Assembly (NCBI RefSeq): GCF_002213415.1
Contig: NZ_NJGU01000011.1
Location: forward strand, 186,001-250,000
DNA: 64,000 nt
Source: Herbaspirillum robiniae
Lineage (GTDB): Bacteria > Pseudomonadota > Gammaproteobacteria > Burkholderiales > Burkholderiaceae_D
Reading direction: 5' to 3'
The first letter of the stretch is position 1. Each line of letters begins with the position of its first letter. Positions 56,431-64,000 of the stretch are shown piece by piece. The notes beneath the pieces are model-generated. The model searched no databases. It saw only the letters and a list, made by a program, of their open reading frames with translations, and had not been told where the DNA came from. A program made the position numbers and the translations under genes.

Positions 56431-57057
56431 TGGTAGGCATAGCAATCAGAATCGGGACGGTGGTCGCCGAACGTGCCGCTCCCTATATTCTTCGTGCGTT
56501 GCCGCCAATTCTCGGTGGAACTGGCGGTGTTATTGTCGGCGATCAGCTATCAAAGGAACTGGAGAATAAGCAAGAAGAAGCAAGCCGGGCAAAATCATCT
56601 CCAATCGCCAAGGCCGACGCAAGTGTTCAGTCCAAAGAGAAGTGCGAAGCCTGCCCACCCATGGCGGGCGTACCTATTACCAAGAACTTCAAAGAGCATA
56701 GATCCTGGATGGACTACCAGTTGCGCATCACAGGCATGCCATCAGGCCCCGGCTTCTTGACGGAATGGTTGTATGCACGTAGGGAATTCGATGGTTTCAA
56801 GCCGGCTGAGTGCTTGCTGATAGAGACGAAAGCTGGTTACGATCAGTTTTTTAATGACGATGAGGAATTCGATTATCCGTTCCAGCGGGGGATCATGAAC
56901 AAGATGTTGGGGCAGGTACGTGACCAGAACGATGTTGCCGTGCCTCGCCCCCCCCGTACAACTCCGATGGTACTTTATGGAGCCGTCTTCTTATGCTTAT
57001 ATGCGGCCGCTGATCTTGCGTATTTCACCTACTATTCAAGTCGTCTACGAACCCTAA
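56430..57057 (+). pseudogene. Tox-REase-5 nuclease toxin with a +1 frameshift in a C8 tract
   Basis: Predicted DNA-cleaving T6SS effector with a restriction-endonuclease fold. N-terminal hydrophobic helix (IGTVVAERAAPYILRALPPILGGTGGVIVG), a linker, a Cys pair (KCEACPP), then the toxin domain: SWMDYQLRITG, TEWLYARREFDGFKPAECLLIETKAGYDQFF with the catalytic E-x-K (IETKAGY), and DYPFQRGIMNKMLGQVRDQNDVAV. Frame 0 then leaves the family after a run of eight C (56948-56955) and continues to 57149 as unrelated residues. Reading seven C instead restores the usual C-terminus (QLRWYFMEPSSYAYMRPLIL... ending VVYEP) with a stop at 57055-57057, just before the immunity gene. AGGAG precedes the start. It may be a dead gene, a slippage-controlled gene or a read error. 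Confidence 0.8.
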
Positions 57058-57066
57058 GTGTCCGCT

Positions 57067-57801
57067 ATGAATCGTTATTCCATCGAGATATTTTTTCCTG
57101 CGCCAATGCATGCCGTCACGCTGGAGCAGAGGCTACATATTGCCTATGAATTGTTCTCCTGCCTCGGGAGATACGATCCACTTTTATTAGCCAAAGAATG
57201 GCTTGTGGCGACAGGAGATAGAGATGGTTCTTTTCGCTATCCTGCATTCGAGAATGACAAACCAAGCACCGCTCTTCTCGCCTACTACAACGAACAGAAT
57301 CGCGGTAAGGCGGCAGATGATGCACGCCACATTACTTTATGGAATGGACAATTAGAACGAGGTTTGGGGGCGTCTTTCACTGATCAATACAATCATAAAC
57401 GCAGTGAACCAGAAAATATCAGCTTGGCAGTGCACGACATTGGGCGCTGGAAAAATTGGGAAGCCGCTGCCGACGTCATCAAGACCAGCGTAAATCTGTA
57501 TAAACCACGTGCCATGTTTATACAGCCGGCGCGTTACGAACCGGTATTCCTCGATAAGCCAAGCGTAGGCTGGATGCTGTATCTGCCTCGCGTATTGACA
57601 CCAAGCGAGGTACCCGAGGCCCGCCACCTCGAGCCCGTGCTGGATGCTGACGGCAAGCGCCTGGGCACGATCGTGATCAGCATCACCGATGGCATCCTTG
57701 ACGTGAACAACCCTGAGCACATCAACCTTGCTCATGACATCGAGATCCGCCTCGCCGATCAAGACCTGCTGCCGCGATATCCACTACTGTCAACGCAATG
57801 A
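57067..57801 (+). CDS. Imm52 family immunity protein
   Basis: A 244-aa protein matching immunity protein 52, the usual partner of Tox-REase-5: MNRYSIEIFFPAP, the middle WKNWEAAADVIKTSVNLYKP and VGWMLYLPRVL, and the C-terminal VLDADGKRLGTIVISITDGILDVNNPEHINLAHDIEIRLADQDLLP. It would bind and block the nuclease in the producing cell. ATG 57067 is used; a GTG at 57058 directly follows the restored toxin stop. Nine-base gap to the toxin's proper end. Confidence 0.82.
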   Translation: MNRYSIEIFFPAPMHAVTLEQRLHIAYELFSCLGRYDPLLLAKEWLVATGDRDGSFRYPAFENDKPSTALLAYYNEQNRGKAADDARHITLWNGQLERGLGASFTDQYNHKRSEPENISLAVHDIGRWKNWEAAADVIKTSVNLYKPRAMFIQPARYEPVFLDKPSVGWMLYLPRVLTPSEVPEARHLEPVLDADGKRLGTIVISITDGILDVNNPEHINLAHDIEIRLADQDLLPRYPLLSTQ

Positions 57802-58131
57802 GACAGGAGCAGCGTTTTCCCGCCCCGGCCGATGGCTGATCGAGATGCCGAATACTTGTGAGAAGCAGCTCTGTTCGGATCATCATTTGGCCTTGGTCAC
57901 CGGAGACGGCGCGTGCGAGCATCTGAAAGTCTGCTTCTGGCCGATTGCGGACTTCTAGTCCCACCTTTAGGTAAGATACGTTATTAGACGAAACTCTAGA
58001 ACGGGGGGCGGTCCCTTGGCGTCCCGGGAATACCCCTATATCCGTTTCCCAAAATGGATCTTATCCTGCAATACAGAGGGCATGGGGCCTTTTGATAGAC
58101 ATCGAAGGACAACCAACTCTTAGAGGCGGCA
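57802..58131. other. Gap downstream of the immunity gene
   Basis: 330 bases without a gene. It contains repeat copy 6 at 57929-57952 and a weaker partial copy near 57817-57840. Nothing else recognised. Confidence 0.4.
57929..57952. repeat. 24-bp island repeat, copy 6 (best match to consensus)
   Basis: Ends GTCTGC and GCGGAC around TTCTGGCCGATT, an imperfect inverted repeat with one mismatch. It lies 127 bases after the Imm52 gene. Confidence 0.75.
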
Positions 58132-58425
58132 ATGACAAAATTTTGGGTTACCTATACGCGTGATGAGCAACCAACAACCCGAGAAATTCAACTCGAAGTT
58201 GATGATCGGGCATTGAGCTGCGACATCGTGATGCGCGCGCTGGGAAAGTTCTTGAATCCCTCCGAGCAATGGCCCTTCGCCGTTGATCCAACGGATTGTC
58301 TCGACAGCGCGAGTCTCGATGTACGAGCAGTCAGGTTACAAAGATCATCTGGCGCCCGCCGGTACTTGAAGATCACTTCTTTATCGTACCGCCCCGAAGG
58401 AACTGTTCTTCAGTTTTCCTGCTGA
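58132..58425 (+). CDS. Small hypothetical protein
   Basis: A 97-aa soluble protein (MTKFWVTYTRDEQPTTREIQLEVDDRALS...). GAGG lies 6 bases before the ATG and a terminator follows the stop, so it looks like a real single gene. Family not recognised. Sits at the right edge of the toxin island. Confidence 0.6.
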   Translation: MTKFWVTYTRDEQPTTREIQLEVDDRALSCDIVMRALGKFLNPSEQWPFAVDPTDCLDSASLDVRAVRLQRSSGARRYLKITSLSYRPEGTVLQFSC

Positions 58426-58442
58426 TACTGACGCCCAAAAAG

Positions 58443-58474
58443 AAAGCCCGCTTCCGCGGGCTTTTTCTTTTCGT
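58443..58474 (+). terminator. Intrinsic terminator
   Basis: AAAGCCCGC / GCGGGCTTT with loop TTCC, then a T-rich tail. It lies 18 bases after the small gene and may also serve the convergent gene at 58496. Confidence 0.82.
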
Positions 58475-58495
58475 GACTTCTGATCATCGGACATT

Positions 58496-58930
58496 TCAAT
58501 AGGAGATCGTAATTTCCTTTCGCTGCTCGTCTTTAGTGACAACAGGCTCTATCGCTCTGTACGACGGACTATCGCACGCGCTCGTAATTTTTCCTTTTTC
58601 TCCGCGCACCGCGGAAACGAAAATTTTGCACGTCACCACCACAACTGCGGAGATTGCCATTTTCGCGTTAGTCGCCGCATTAATGGAGTGCAGGCAAAAA
58701 CTTGCAGTCGTGGCCAATAAGGCAGTGGCAATCCATTTGCGTGGGGGCACGATTACTCCAGGAACATCGAATTTGGATATCGTCAGGGCGCGGACGATTA
58801 GGCATTCAGCCTCAAACGCGACTACGTCGTTGGAGTGATTTTGTACTTCGTGGATTTTTAGAACTACCCTGGGCAGCAGCGCGAATGGCATTGCGGCGAA
58901 AAAAAACAGGGACAACTTATAAATGTGCAC
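58496..58930 (-). CDS. Hypothetical membrane protein
   Basis: A 144-aa protein, family not recognised. A hydrophobic N-terminus (YKLSLFFFAAMPFALLPRVVL) and a second hydrophobic region (WIATALLATTASFCLHSI...AAVVVVTCKIFVSAV; about 66-108) suggest two or three membrane segments with a charged tail. Start GTG 58930 has AGGGA 5 bases ahead. Looks AT-richer than the flanking regions. Confidence 0.5.
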   Translation of the reverse strand: MHIYKLSLFFFAAMPFALLPRVVLKIHEVQNHSNDVVAFEAECLIVRALTISKFDVPGVIVPPRKWIATALLATTASFCLHSINAATNAKMAISAVVVVTCKIFVSAVRGEKGKITSACDSPSYRAIEPVVTKDEQRKEITISY

Positions 58931-59080
58931 CGTAGTCCCTACCTCTAATTTATATCAATTCGTGAGGCATATTAGGGATAACTAACTGGTGCAGATATAG
59001 GGATAAACCCTAGAGCGCCCCGCCCTGCACCGATTGTGAACGAGGCGAAACGACATCGCACCTCGCTTTTTTCTTCGAAA

Positions 59081-59096
59081 ATTCCGCTCCGCAATT
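59081..59096 (-). repeat. 16-bp motif, copy 1 (minus orientation)
   Basis: On the minus strand AATTGCGGAGCGGAAT. With copy 2 it forms an inverted pair (13 bp exact, arms 59085-59097 and 59144-59156) near the end of the kinase gene. Confidence 0.6.
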
Positions 59097-59144
59097 CCAA
59101 ATCGAGCCGCGCCCTCATTGGCCTTGCGGGCCGCTATTTTTCTG

Positions 59145-59160
59145 AATTGCGGAGCGAAAT
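59145..59160 (+). repeat. 16-bp motif, copy 2
   Basis: AATTGCGGAGCGAAAT; 14 of 16 positions match copy 3 at 61140. Confidence 0.6.
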
Positions 59161-59267
59161 ATTGAGTAACCCATTGATTTTTATGGTTTTCCTCGCAGAT
59201 TCGTAATCAGTTTTCCCTGCACTGGCAATGGCCGCTTTTGGCGGCGGTTTCAACCGGCGAACGAACA

Positions 59268-60347
59268 CTACACCGGCCAGCGTATCGTGAAGCAAGAACC
59301 TCCCATAGAAGAGGTCTCGTGGAAAACAGTTCCATTGTGGGCACCGGCGATGGCCCTGACCACGGCAAGGCCCAGTCCGCTACCCTTCTGATGAGCACCT
59401 GGCGGCAGGGTGCCACGCTGGAAAGCGTCGAAGATGGTTTGCGCGTCGGCCGGGGCTAGCCCAGGACCGCTGTCCTCGACGCTCAGGCTATGCATGCCCG
59501 CATCGGTCAAGGCCCTGACCGTCAACATGCCCGGCGTGGCATGCTGCAGGGTGTTTTCAAGCAGCGCCAGCAAGGCTTGCCGGATGCGCACGGGATCGCA
59601 TACCGCCTGCTGCGTATCCAGCGCCAGCGACAAACCAAAACCCTTTTCCAGCAGCGCCGATTCGCAGGCTTTGACCACCGTCATCACTTCCTGCCGCAGG
59701 TCGGTCTGTTGCAACTGCAATTGCAGGTGCCCGCTGTCGGCCAGGCCGACCACGCGAAGGTCCTCGATCAGCCGGCCCAGGCCTTCGACCTGGGTCAGCA
59801 GGCTGGCGAACAGCGCATGCTCGGGCCGGAAAATGCCTTCCGCCAGGCCCTGCAGGCGGCCGCGCAGGATGGTGACCGGGGTGCGCAGTTCATGCGCGAT
59901 GGCGGCGTTCCAGAAGATGCGCTCCTGCTCCGCGCGCTGCAGCCGTTCGGCCATGGCGTTGAAGTCGCCAACCAGCTGGGCGGCCTCGCCCAGCGAATGA
60001 TCGTCGGTGGCGGCGCGCGCCGCCAGGTCGCCTTGCGCCACCTGGCGCAGGCTGGTCGCCACCGAGTTCAGCGGCGCCAGGATGCGGCGCGAGAGGCGCA
60101 CGGCGACCCACACCGCGATGGCCAGGCCGGTCAGCGTGGTGGCGATGATCCAGCCCCATTCCGCCGGCGACGGGAGCCAGCTGTCAGGCGCCGACAGCCC
60201 GGCCGGGTAGAACATCCACAGCGTGGCGTAGAAGGCGTAGGAGCCGAGCAGCACCATCATCATGACGGCCAGGACCAGGATGGCGACCGAGCTGACGATC
60301 TGGCGGCCCAGGCCCCTGGAGCGGACGACGACGGACAGGAGATTCAT
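59268..60347 (-). CDS. Sensor histidine kinase (AdeS/BaeS-like)
   Basis: A 359-aa membrane kinase. Two membrane segments (about 18-48 and 66-85) bracket a very short periplasmic loop of about 18 residues; then HAMP (RILAPLNSVATSLRQVAQGDL), HisKA with phospho-His H152 in AAIAHELRTPVTILRGRLQGL, and HATPase_c (LLENTLQHATPG, VEDSGPGLAPADAQTIFDAF, GSGLGLAVVRAI). The short loop suggests it senses membrane state or an envelope compound. It lies 10 bases after the regulator gene and both are divergent from an RND pump gene, as in adeRS-adeABC. Confidence 0.9.
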   Translation of the reverse strand: MNLLSVVVRSRGLGRQIVSSVAILVLAVMMMVLLGSYAFYATLWMFYPAGLSAPDSWLPSPAEWGWIIATTLTGLAIAVWVAVRLSRRILAPLNSVATSLRQVAQGDLAARAATDDHSLGEAAQLVGDFNAMAERLQRAEQERIFWNAAIAHELRTPVTILRGRLQGLAEGIFRPEHALFASLLTQVEGLGRLIEDLRVVGLADSGHLQLQLQQTDLRQEVMTVVKACESALLEKGFGLSLALDTQQAVCDPVRIRQALLALLENTLQHATPGMLTVRALTDAGMHSLSVEDSGPGLAPADAQTIFDAFQRGTLPPGAHQKGSGLGLAVVRAIAGAHNGTVFHETSSMGGSCFTIRWPV

Positions 60348-60357
60348 GGCGCGCGCC

Positions 60358-61113
60358 TCAGAGGCCCTGGTGGAAGCGATAGCCGACGCCGCGGATGCTG
60401 ACCGGCACGCCGGCGATGCCGAGGTCTTCCAGCTTCTTGCGCAGCTTGCTGACGTGGCTGTCGACGGTGCGTTCCAGCGTGTCGCCTTCGGGCAGGCAGG
60501 CCGTCAGCAGTTCGGCGCGGCTGAACACGCGCCGCGGCGCGCGCGCCAGTTGCGCCAGCAGCCTGAATTCGGTCAGCGTCAGCGCCAGCGTGTGCGAACG
60601 TCCGTCGATCTCGGCCACCGCTTCGTGGTGCTCGAAGTCGATGACGAAGGGGGCGACCCGCAGGATGCGGCGCTCGTCGCGCTGCTGGCGCGGCAGGCTG
60701 CGGCGCAGTACCGCCTGTACCCGCGCCACCACTTCGGCCGGGTTGAACGGCTTGACCACGTAGTCGTCGGCGCCGATGCGCAGGCCGGTGAGCTTGTCGA
60801 CATCCTGGTCCAGCGCGGTCAGCATGATGACCGGCGTGTCGCCGCGCTGGCGGATCTGCGACAGCACCTGCCAGCCGCTGACCTGCGGCATCTGGATGTC
60901 GAGCAGCACCAGATCGGGCTTGAGCGCCAGGTGCAGTTCCAGGGCGTGGGCGCCGTCGGCGGCATGCACGCTGCGCATGCCGCTGCGCGCCAGGTAGGCG
61001 GCCAGGATCTCGGCGATCTCGGGCGCATCCTCGGCGATGAGCACCAGCACGTTGGCCTCCTGCACGATTCCGGCGGGACCGGCCTCGCCCGGCGCTGCCG
61101 CATTCTCTGACAT
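60358..61113 (-). CDS. OmpR family response regulator (AdeR/BaeR-like)
   Basis: A 251-aa regulator. Receiver domain (about 21-135) with phospho-acceptor D72 in LVLLDIQMPQVSG and the conserved Lys in DDYVVKPF; winged-helix DNA-binding domain (about 155-248) with TLTEFRLLAQLARAPRRVFSRAEL and RTVDSHVSKLRKKLE. AGAGG lies before ATG 61113. A much longer open frame continues upstream but is the shadow of the RND gene. Divergent from that gene and likely its activator. Confidence 0.92.
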   Translation of the reverse strand: MSENAAAPGEAGPAGIVQEANVLVLIAEDAPEIAEILAAYLARSGMRSVHAADGAHALELHLALKPDLVLLDIQMPQVSGWQVLSQIRQRGDTPVIMLTALDQDVDKLTGLRIGADDYVVKPFNPAEVVARVQAVLRRSLPRQQRDERRILRVAPFVIDFEHHEAVAEIDGRSHTLALTLTEFRLLAQLARAPRRVFSRAELLTACLPEGDTLERTVDSHVSKLRKKLEDLGIAGVPVSIRGVGYRFHQGL

Positions 61114-61139
61114 TGTTTTCCTCTCCATCAAAACTCCAC

Positions 61140-61155
61140 AATTGCGCAGCGCAAT
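61140..61155. promoter_or_regulatory. Palindromic 16-bp motif, copy 3, in the regulator/RND spacer
   Basis: AATTGCGCAGCGCAAT, whose inner 15 bases ATTGCGC-A-GCGCAAT form a perfect dyad. It lies 27 bases before the regulator start and 115 bases before the RND start, a natural place for the regulator to bind. Confidence 0.6.
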
Positions 61156-61269
61156 CCTCATCTTCGCCGGGCAGAATCCGCGCTTGCCTGCGATTGTACT
61201 GTCGGGTCGCCGCGCGCAGCAAAGAGACGCTGCCGGCGCCGTATCGCAGGCCGACTCCAGGAGTGTTGC

Positions 61270-64000
61270 ATGCCCCAGTTCTTCATCAGCCGCCCCATTT
61301 TTGCCTGGGTGGTTGCCTTGTTCATCATCCTGCTTGGCGTGATTGCCATTCCGCAACTGCCGATTGCGCGCTATCCCTCGGTCGCGCCGCCCACCGTCTC
61401 CATCAACGCCAGCTATCCGGGCGCCACGCCGCAGGCGATGAACGACGGCGTGATCGGGCTGATCGAGCGCGAGCTCTCCAGCGTCAAGAACCTGCTGTAC
61501 TTCGAGTCGTCGGCCGATACCTCCGGCGCCGCGCAAATCACCGTGACCTTCAAGCCCGGCACCGATCCCGAGCTGGCCCAGGTGGACGTGCAGAACCGCC
61601 TCAAGGCGATCGAGGCCCGCCTGCCGCAGGCGGTGCGGCAGAACGGCGTGACGGTGGAGTCGGCGGCATCGGGCTTCCTGCTGATGGTCAGCCTGACCTC
61701 CTCCGACGGCCGCCTGGACGAGGTCGCGCTGAGCGACTACATGGCGCGCAACATCGTCGAAGAGCTGCGCCGCATCGACGGCGTGGGGCGCGTGCAGCTG
61801 TTCGGCGCCGAGCAGGCGATGCGCATCTGGGTCGACCCGTTCCGGCTGAACGCCTACAAATTGTCGATGAGCGACGTCAGCGCCGCCATCACGCAGCAGA
61901 ACGTGCAGATCGCGCCCGGGCGCCTGGGCGACATGCCGGCGCTGCCCGGCCAGCAGATCGCCGTGCCGCTGACCGTGCAGGGGCAGTTGCAAACGCCGGC
62001 GCAGTTCTCCGCCATCGTGCTCAAGGCCAAGGATGACGGATCGCGCGTCACTCTGGGTGACGTCGCGCGCGTCGAGCTGGGCGCGCAGTCCTACGGTTTC
62101 TCCAACCGCGAAGACGGCAAGGCCGCCGCGGTGGCGGCCGTGCAGCTGTCGCCGGGCGCCAACGCGGTGCGCACCGCCGAGGGCGTGCAGGCGCGCATGG
62201 CCGAGCTGCGCAGCAGCCTGCCATCCGGCGTGCATTATTCCTTGCCGTACAACACCGCGCCCTTCGTCAAGATATCCATCCAGAAGGTGGTGCAGACGCT
62301 GATCGAGGCCATGGTGCTGGTGTTCATCGTGATGTACCTGTTCCTGCAGAACATCCGCTACACGCTGATCCCGGCGATCGTGGCGCCGATCGCCCTGCTC
62401 GGCACGCTGGCGGTGATGCTGGCGGCCGGCTTCTCGGTCAATGTGCTGACCATGTTCGGCATGGTGCTGGCGATCGGCATCATCGTCGACGACGCCATCG
62501 TGGTGGTGGAAAACGTCGAGCGCATCATGGCGCATGAGGGACTGGGGCCGCGCGAGGCCACCCTCAAGGCGATGAAGGAGATCACCGGCGCCATCGTCGG
62601 CATCACGCTGGTGCTGACGGCGGTATTCATCCCCATGGCGCTGGCCGGCGGTTCGGTGGGGGTGATCTACCGCCAGTTCACGCTGTCGATGGTGGTGTCC
62701 ATCCTGTTCTCCGCCTTCCTCGCGCTGAGCCTGACGCCGGCCTTGTGCGCCACGCTGCTCAAACCGGTGGCGCCGGGCCACCATGAGAAGCGCGGCTTCT
62801 TCGGCTGGTTCAACCGGGCGTTCGCGCGCATGACGGCGCGCTACGAGTCGCGCCTGGTCGGCCTGGTGACGCGCGGCGCGCGTGTGATGCTGGTGTTCGT
62901 GGGCCTCTCGGCCATCCTGTTGTTCGCGCTGCGCTCCTTGCCGTCGGCGTTCTTGCCGGAGGAAGATCAGGGATATTTCATGGCCTCCTTCCAGCTGCCC
63001 TCCGACGCCACCGCCGAGCGCACCTCGAAGGTGGTCGAGCAGTACGAGCGTTACCTGAAGACGCGCCCCGACATCGGCGCCAATCTGTCGGTGCTGGGGT
63101 TTGGTTTCTCGGGCTCCGGCCCCAACGCGGCGATGGCTTTCACCGAGCTCAAGGACTGGAAGCTGCGCCAGGGATCCAATGCCGCCACCGAAGTCATGCA
63201 CGCCCAGGCCGCGATGGAGGGCAGCTCGGACGGCGTCGTCATGAGCCTGATGCCGCCGGCCATCGAAGAGCTGGGCAATTCGTCCGGTTTCGCCATGCGC
63301 CTGCAGGACCGCGCCAACCAGGGCTATGCCGCATTGAAAGAGGCCGAGGCCAGGCTGCTGGAACTGGCCGCGCACAGCAGCAAGGTCAGCGGGGTCTATC
63401 CGGACGGGCTGCCCGCCGGCGCCAGCATCCGGCTGGAGATCGATCGCCAGAAGGCGGCAGCGCTGGGCGTGTCCTTCGGCAGCATCAGCGACACCCTGTC
63501 GGCCGCGATGGGCTCCCTCTACGTGAACGATTTCCCCAACGAAGGCCGCATGCAGCAGGTCATCGTGCAGGCCGATGCCGCCTCGCGCATGCAGATTGAG
63601 GACGTGATGAAGCTCCACGTGCGCAACGCCGGCGGCGGCATGGTGCCGCTGGCCGAGCTGGTCAGGCCGGCATGGCAGACCTCGCCCACGCAGATGGTGC
63701 GCTACCAGGGCCTGCCGTCCGTGCGCATTGCCGGCAACGCCGCGCCCGGTGTGTCGAGCGGCGAGGCCATGGCCGAGATGGAGCGGCTGGCCGGGCAGCT
63801 GCCGCCCGGGTTCGCCGTGGCCTGGACCGGACAGTCGCTGCAGGAACGTTTGTCCGCCGCCCAGGCGCCGATGCTGATGGCCCTGTCCATGCTGGTGGTG
63901 TTCCTGGTGCTGGCAGCCCTGTATGAGAGCTGGTCGATCCCGCTGTCGGTGATGCTGGTGGTGCCGCTGGGCCTGATCGGCGCGGTCGCGGCGGTGCTGT
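61270..64000 (+). CDS. RND multidrug efflux permease, AdeB/AcrB (HAE1) family, 3' end beyond the window
   Basis: Open from ATG 61270 to the window end, 910 codons of an expected 1040 or so. Inner-membrane proton-driven drug pump. First helix FISRPIFAWVVALFIILLGVIAIPQLPIARYP, the RELSSVKNLLYFESSADTSG pore-domain block, and the proton-relay Asp pair D407-D408 in GIIVDDAIVVVENVERI at the same numbering as AcrB. SRMQIEDVMKLHVRN and RYQGLPSVRIAGNAAPG are typical of the second half. AGGAG lies before the start. The membrane-fusion gene that usually precedes it is absent here, so it may lie downstream or elsewhere. Confidence 0.94.
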   Translation, partial: MPQFFISRPIFAWVVALFIILLGVIAIPQLPIARYPSVAPPTVSINASYPGATPQAMNDGVIGLIERELSSVKNLLYFESSADTSGAAQITVTFKPGTDPELAQVDVQNRLKAIEARLPQAVRQNGVTVESAASGFLLMVSLTSSDGRLDEVALSDYMARNIVEELRRIDGVGRVQLFGAEQAMRIWVDPFRLNAYKLSMSDVSAAITQQNVQIAPGRLGDMPALPGQQIAVPLTVQGQLQTPAQFSAIVLKAKDDGSRVTLGDVARVELGAQSYGFSNREDGKAAAVAAVQLSPGANAVRTAEGVQARMAELRSSLPSGVHYSLPYNTAPFVKISIQKVVQTLIEAMVLVFIVMYLFLQNIRYTLIPAIVAPIALLGTLAVMLAAGFSVNVLTMFGMVLAIGIIVDDAIVVVENVERIMAHEGLGPREATLKAMKEITGAIVGITLVLTAVFIPMALAGGSVGVIYRQFTLSMVVSILFSAFLALSLTPALCATLLKPVAPGHHEKRGFFGWFNRAFARMTARYESRLVGLVTRGARVMLVFVGLSAILLFALRSLPSAFLPEEDQGYFMASFQLPSDATAERTSKVVEQYERYLKTRPDIGANLSVLGFGFSGSGPNAAMAFTELKDWKLRQGSNAATEVMHAQAAMEGSSDGVVMSLMPPAIEELGNSSGFAMRLQDRANQGYAALKEAEARLLELAAHSSKVSGVYPDGLPAGASIRLEIDRQKAAALGVSFGSISDTLSAAMGSLYVNDFPNEGRMQQVIVQADAASRMQIEDVMKLHVRNAGGGMVPLAELVRPAWQTSPTQMVRYQGLPSVRIAGNAAPGVSSGEAMAEMERLAGQLPPGFAVAWTGQSLQERLSAAQAPMLMALSMLVVFLVLAALYESWSIPLSVMLVVPLGLIGAVAAVL

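Larger units (their letters stand above)
58931..59267. other. Gap between the island and the two-component genes
   Basis: 337 bases without a gene. Holds two inverted copies of the 16-bp motif described below and a weak hairpin followed by T-run near 59041-59071. Marks the return to GC-rich core DNA. Confidence 0.45.

Noticed and set aside
57728-57958. Short open frame ending KVCFWPIADF downstream of Imm52
   Set aside because: It is a translation through the 24-bp repeat; such peptides arise wherever the repeat lies and do not indicate a gene.
61114-63618. N-terminal extension of the response regulator opposite the RND gene
   Set aside because: The regulator domain starts at 61113 with a good ribosome site; the extension has no motif, and the plus strand encodes a clear RND pump.

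Overview
The window looks like chromosomal DNA of a high-GC Gram-negative betaproteobacterium. The two porins of the type common in Burkholderiales, the AspT/AsdA pair and the gene mix suggest Oxalobacteraceae, perhaps Herbaspirillum. This is an inference from protein character, not a database match. No rRNA, tRNA, CRISPR array or insertion sequence was recognised.

Layout. 1-5 kb: the end of a TonB-dependent receptor and a tightly overlapping Fe-siderophore-type ABC importer that ends in a luciferase-like monooxygenase. 5-12 kb: a secreted unknown protein, a monooxygenase-domain protein, a porin, nikR, ilvD and an omptin protease. 12-19.4 kb: a GntR regulator and a catabolic cluster (class V aminotransferase, MFS carrier, 2-keto-4-pentenoate hydratase-like enzyme, FAD/Fe-S dehydrogenase) with matching candidate operators. 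19.5-24.2 kb: a signalling block with a response regulator, a 7TM histidine kinase, a GAF-GGDEF cyclase and a second regulator lacking the phospho-acceptor Asp. 24-31 kb: LysE exporter, SDR/LysR pair, second porin, NinX-like protein, carbonic anhydrase and a LacI regulator. 31-37.7 kb: a galactoside import operon with a GH42 beta-galactosidase. 37.7-41.7 kb: an electrophile or aldehyde detoxification unit (OYE, VOC, aldehyde dehydrogenase, XRE regulator). 42.3-45.7 kb: the aspT-asdA energy-generating pair. 45.8-51.9 kb: DUF3297, an SGNH hydrolase, an IclR/Bcr-type MFS pair, a binding-protein gene with an in-frame stop, and a GNAT enzyme.

51.9-58.9 kb is an accessory island that looks AT-richer. 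A row of minus-strand orphan genes is followed by a type VI secretion cargo module: PAAR, DUF4123 chaperone, small protein, Tox-REase-5 nuclease and Imm52 immunity protein. The toxin frame is broken exactly at a run of eight C. Six copies of a 24-bp imperfect inverted repeat are scattered through the island, mostly near gene 3' ends. 59.3-64 kb: a two-component system divergent from an RND efflux pump gene that runs off the window; three copies of a 16-bp motif lie on both sides of the regulator genes.

The clearest unusual points are the C-tract frameshift in the nuclease toxin, the repeat-decorated island, the Asp-less paralogous response regulator, the paired GntR operators around an unassigned catabolic cluster, the monooxygenase in the siderophore operon, and the 16-bp motif around the efflux regulator.
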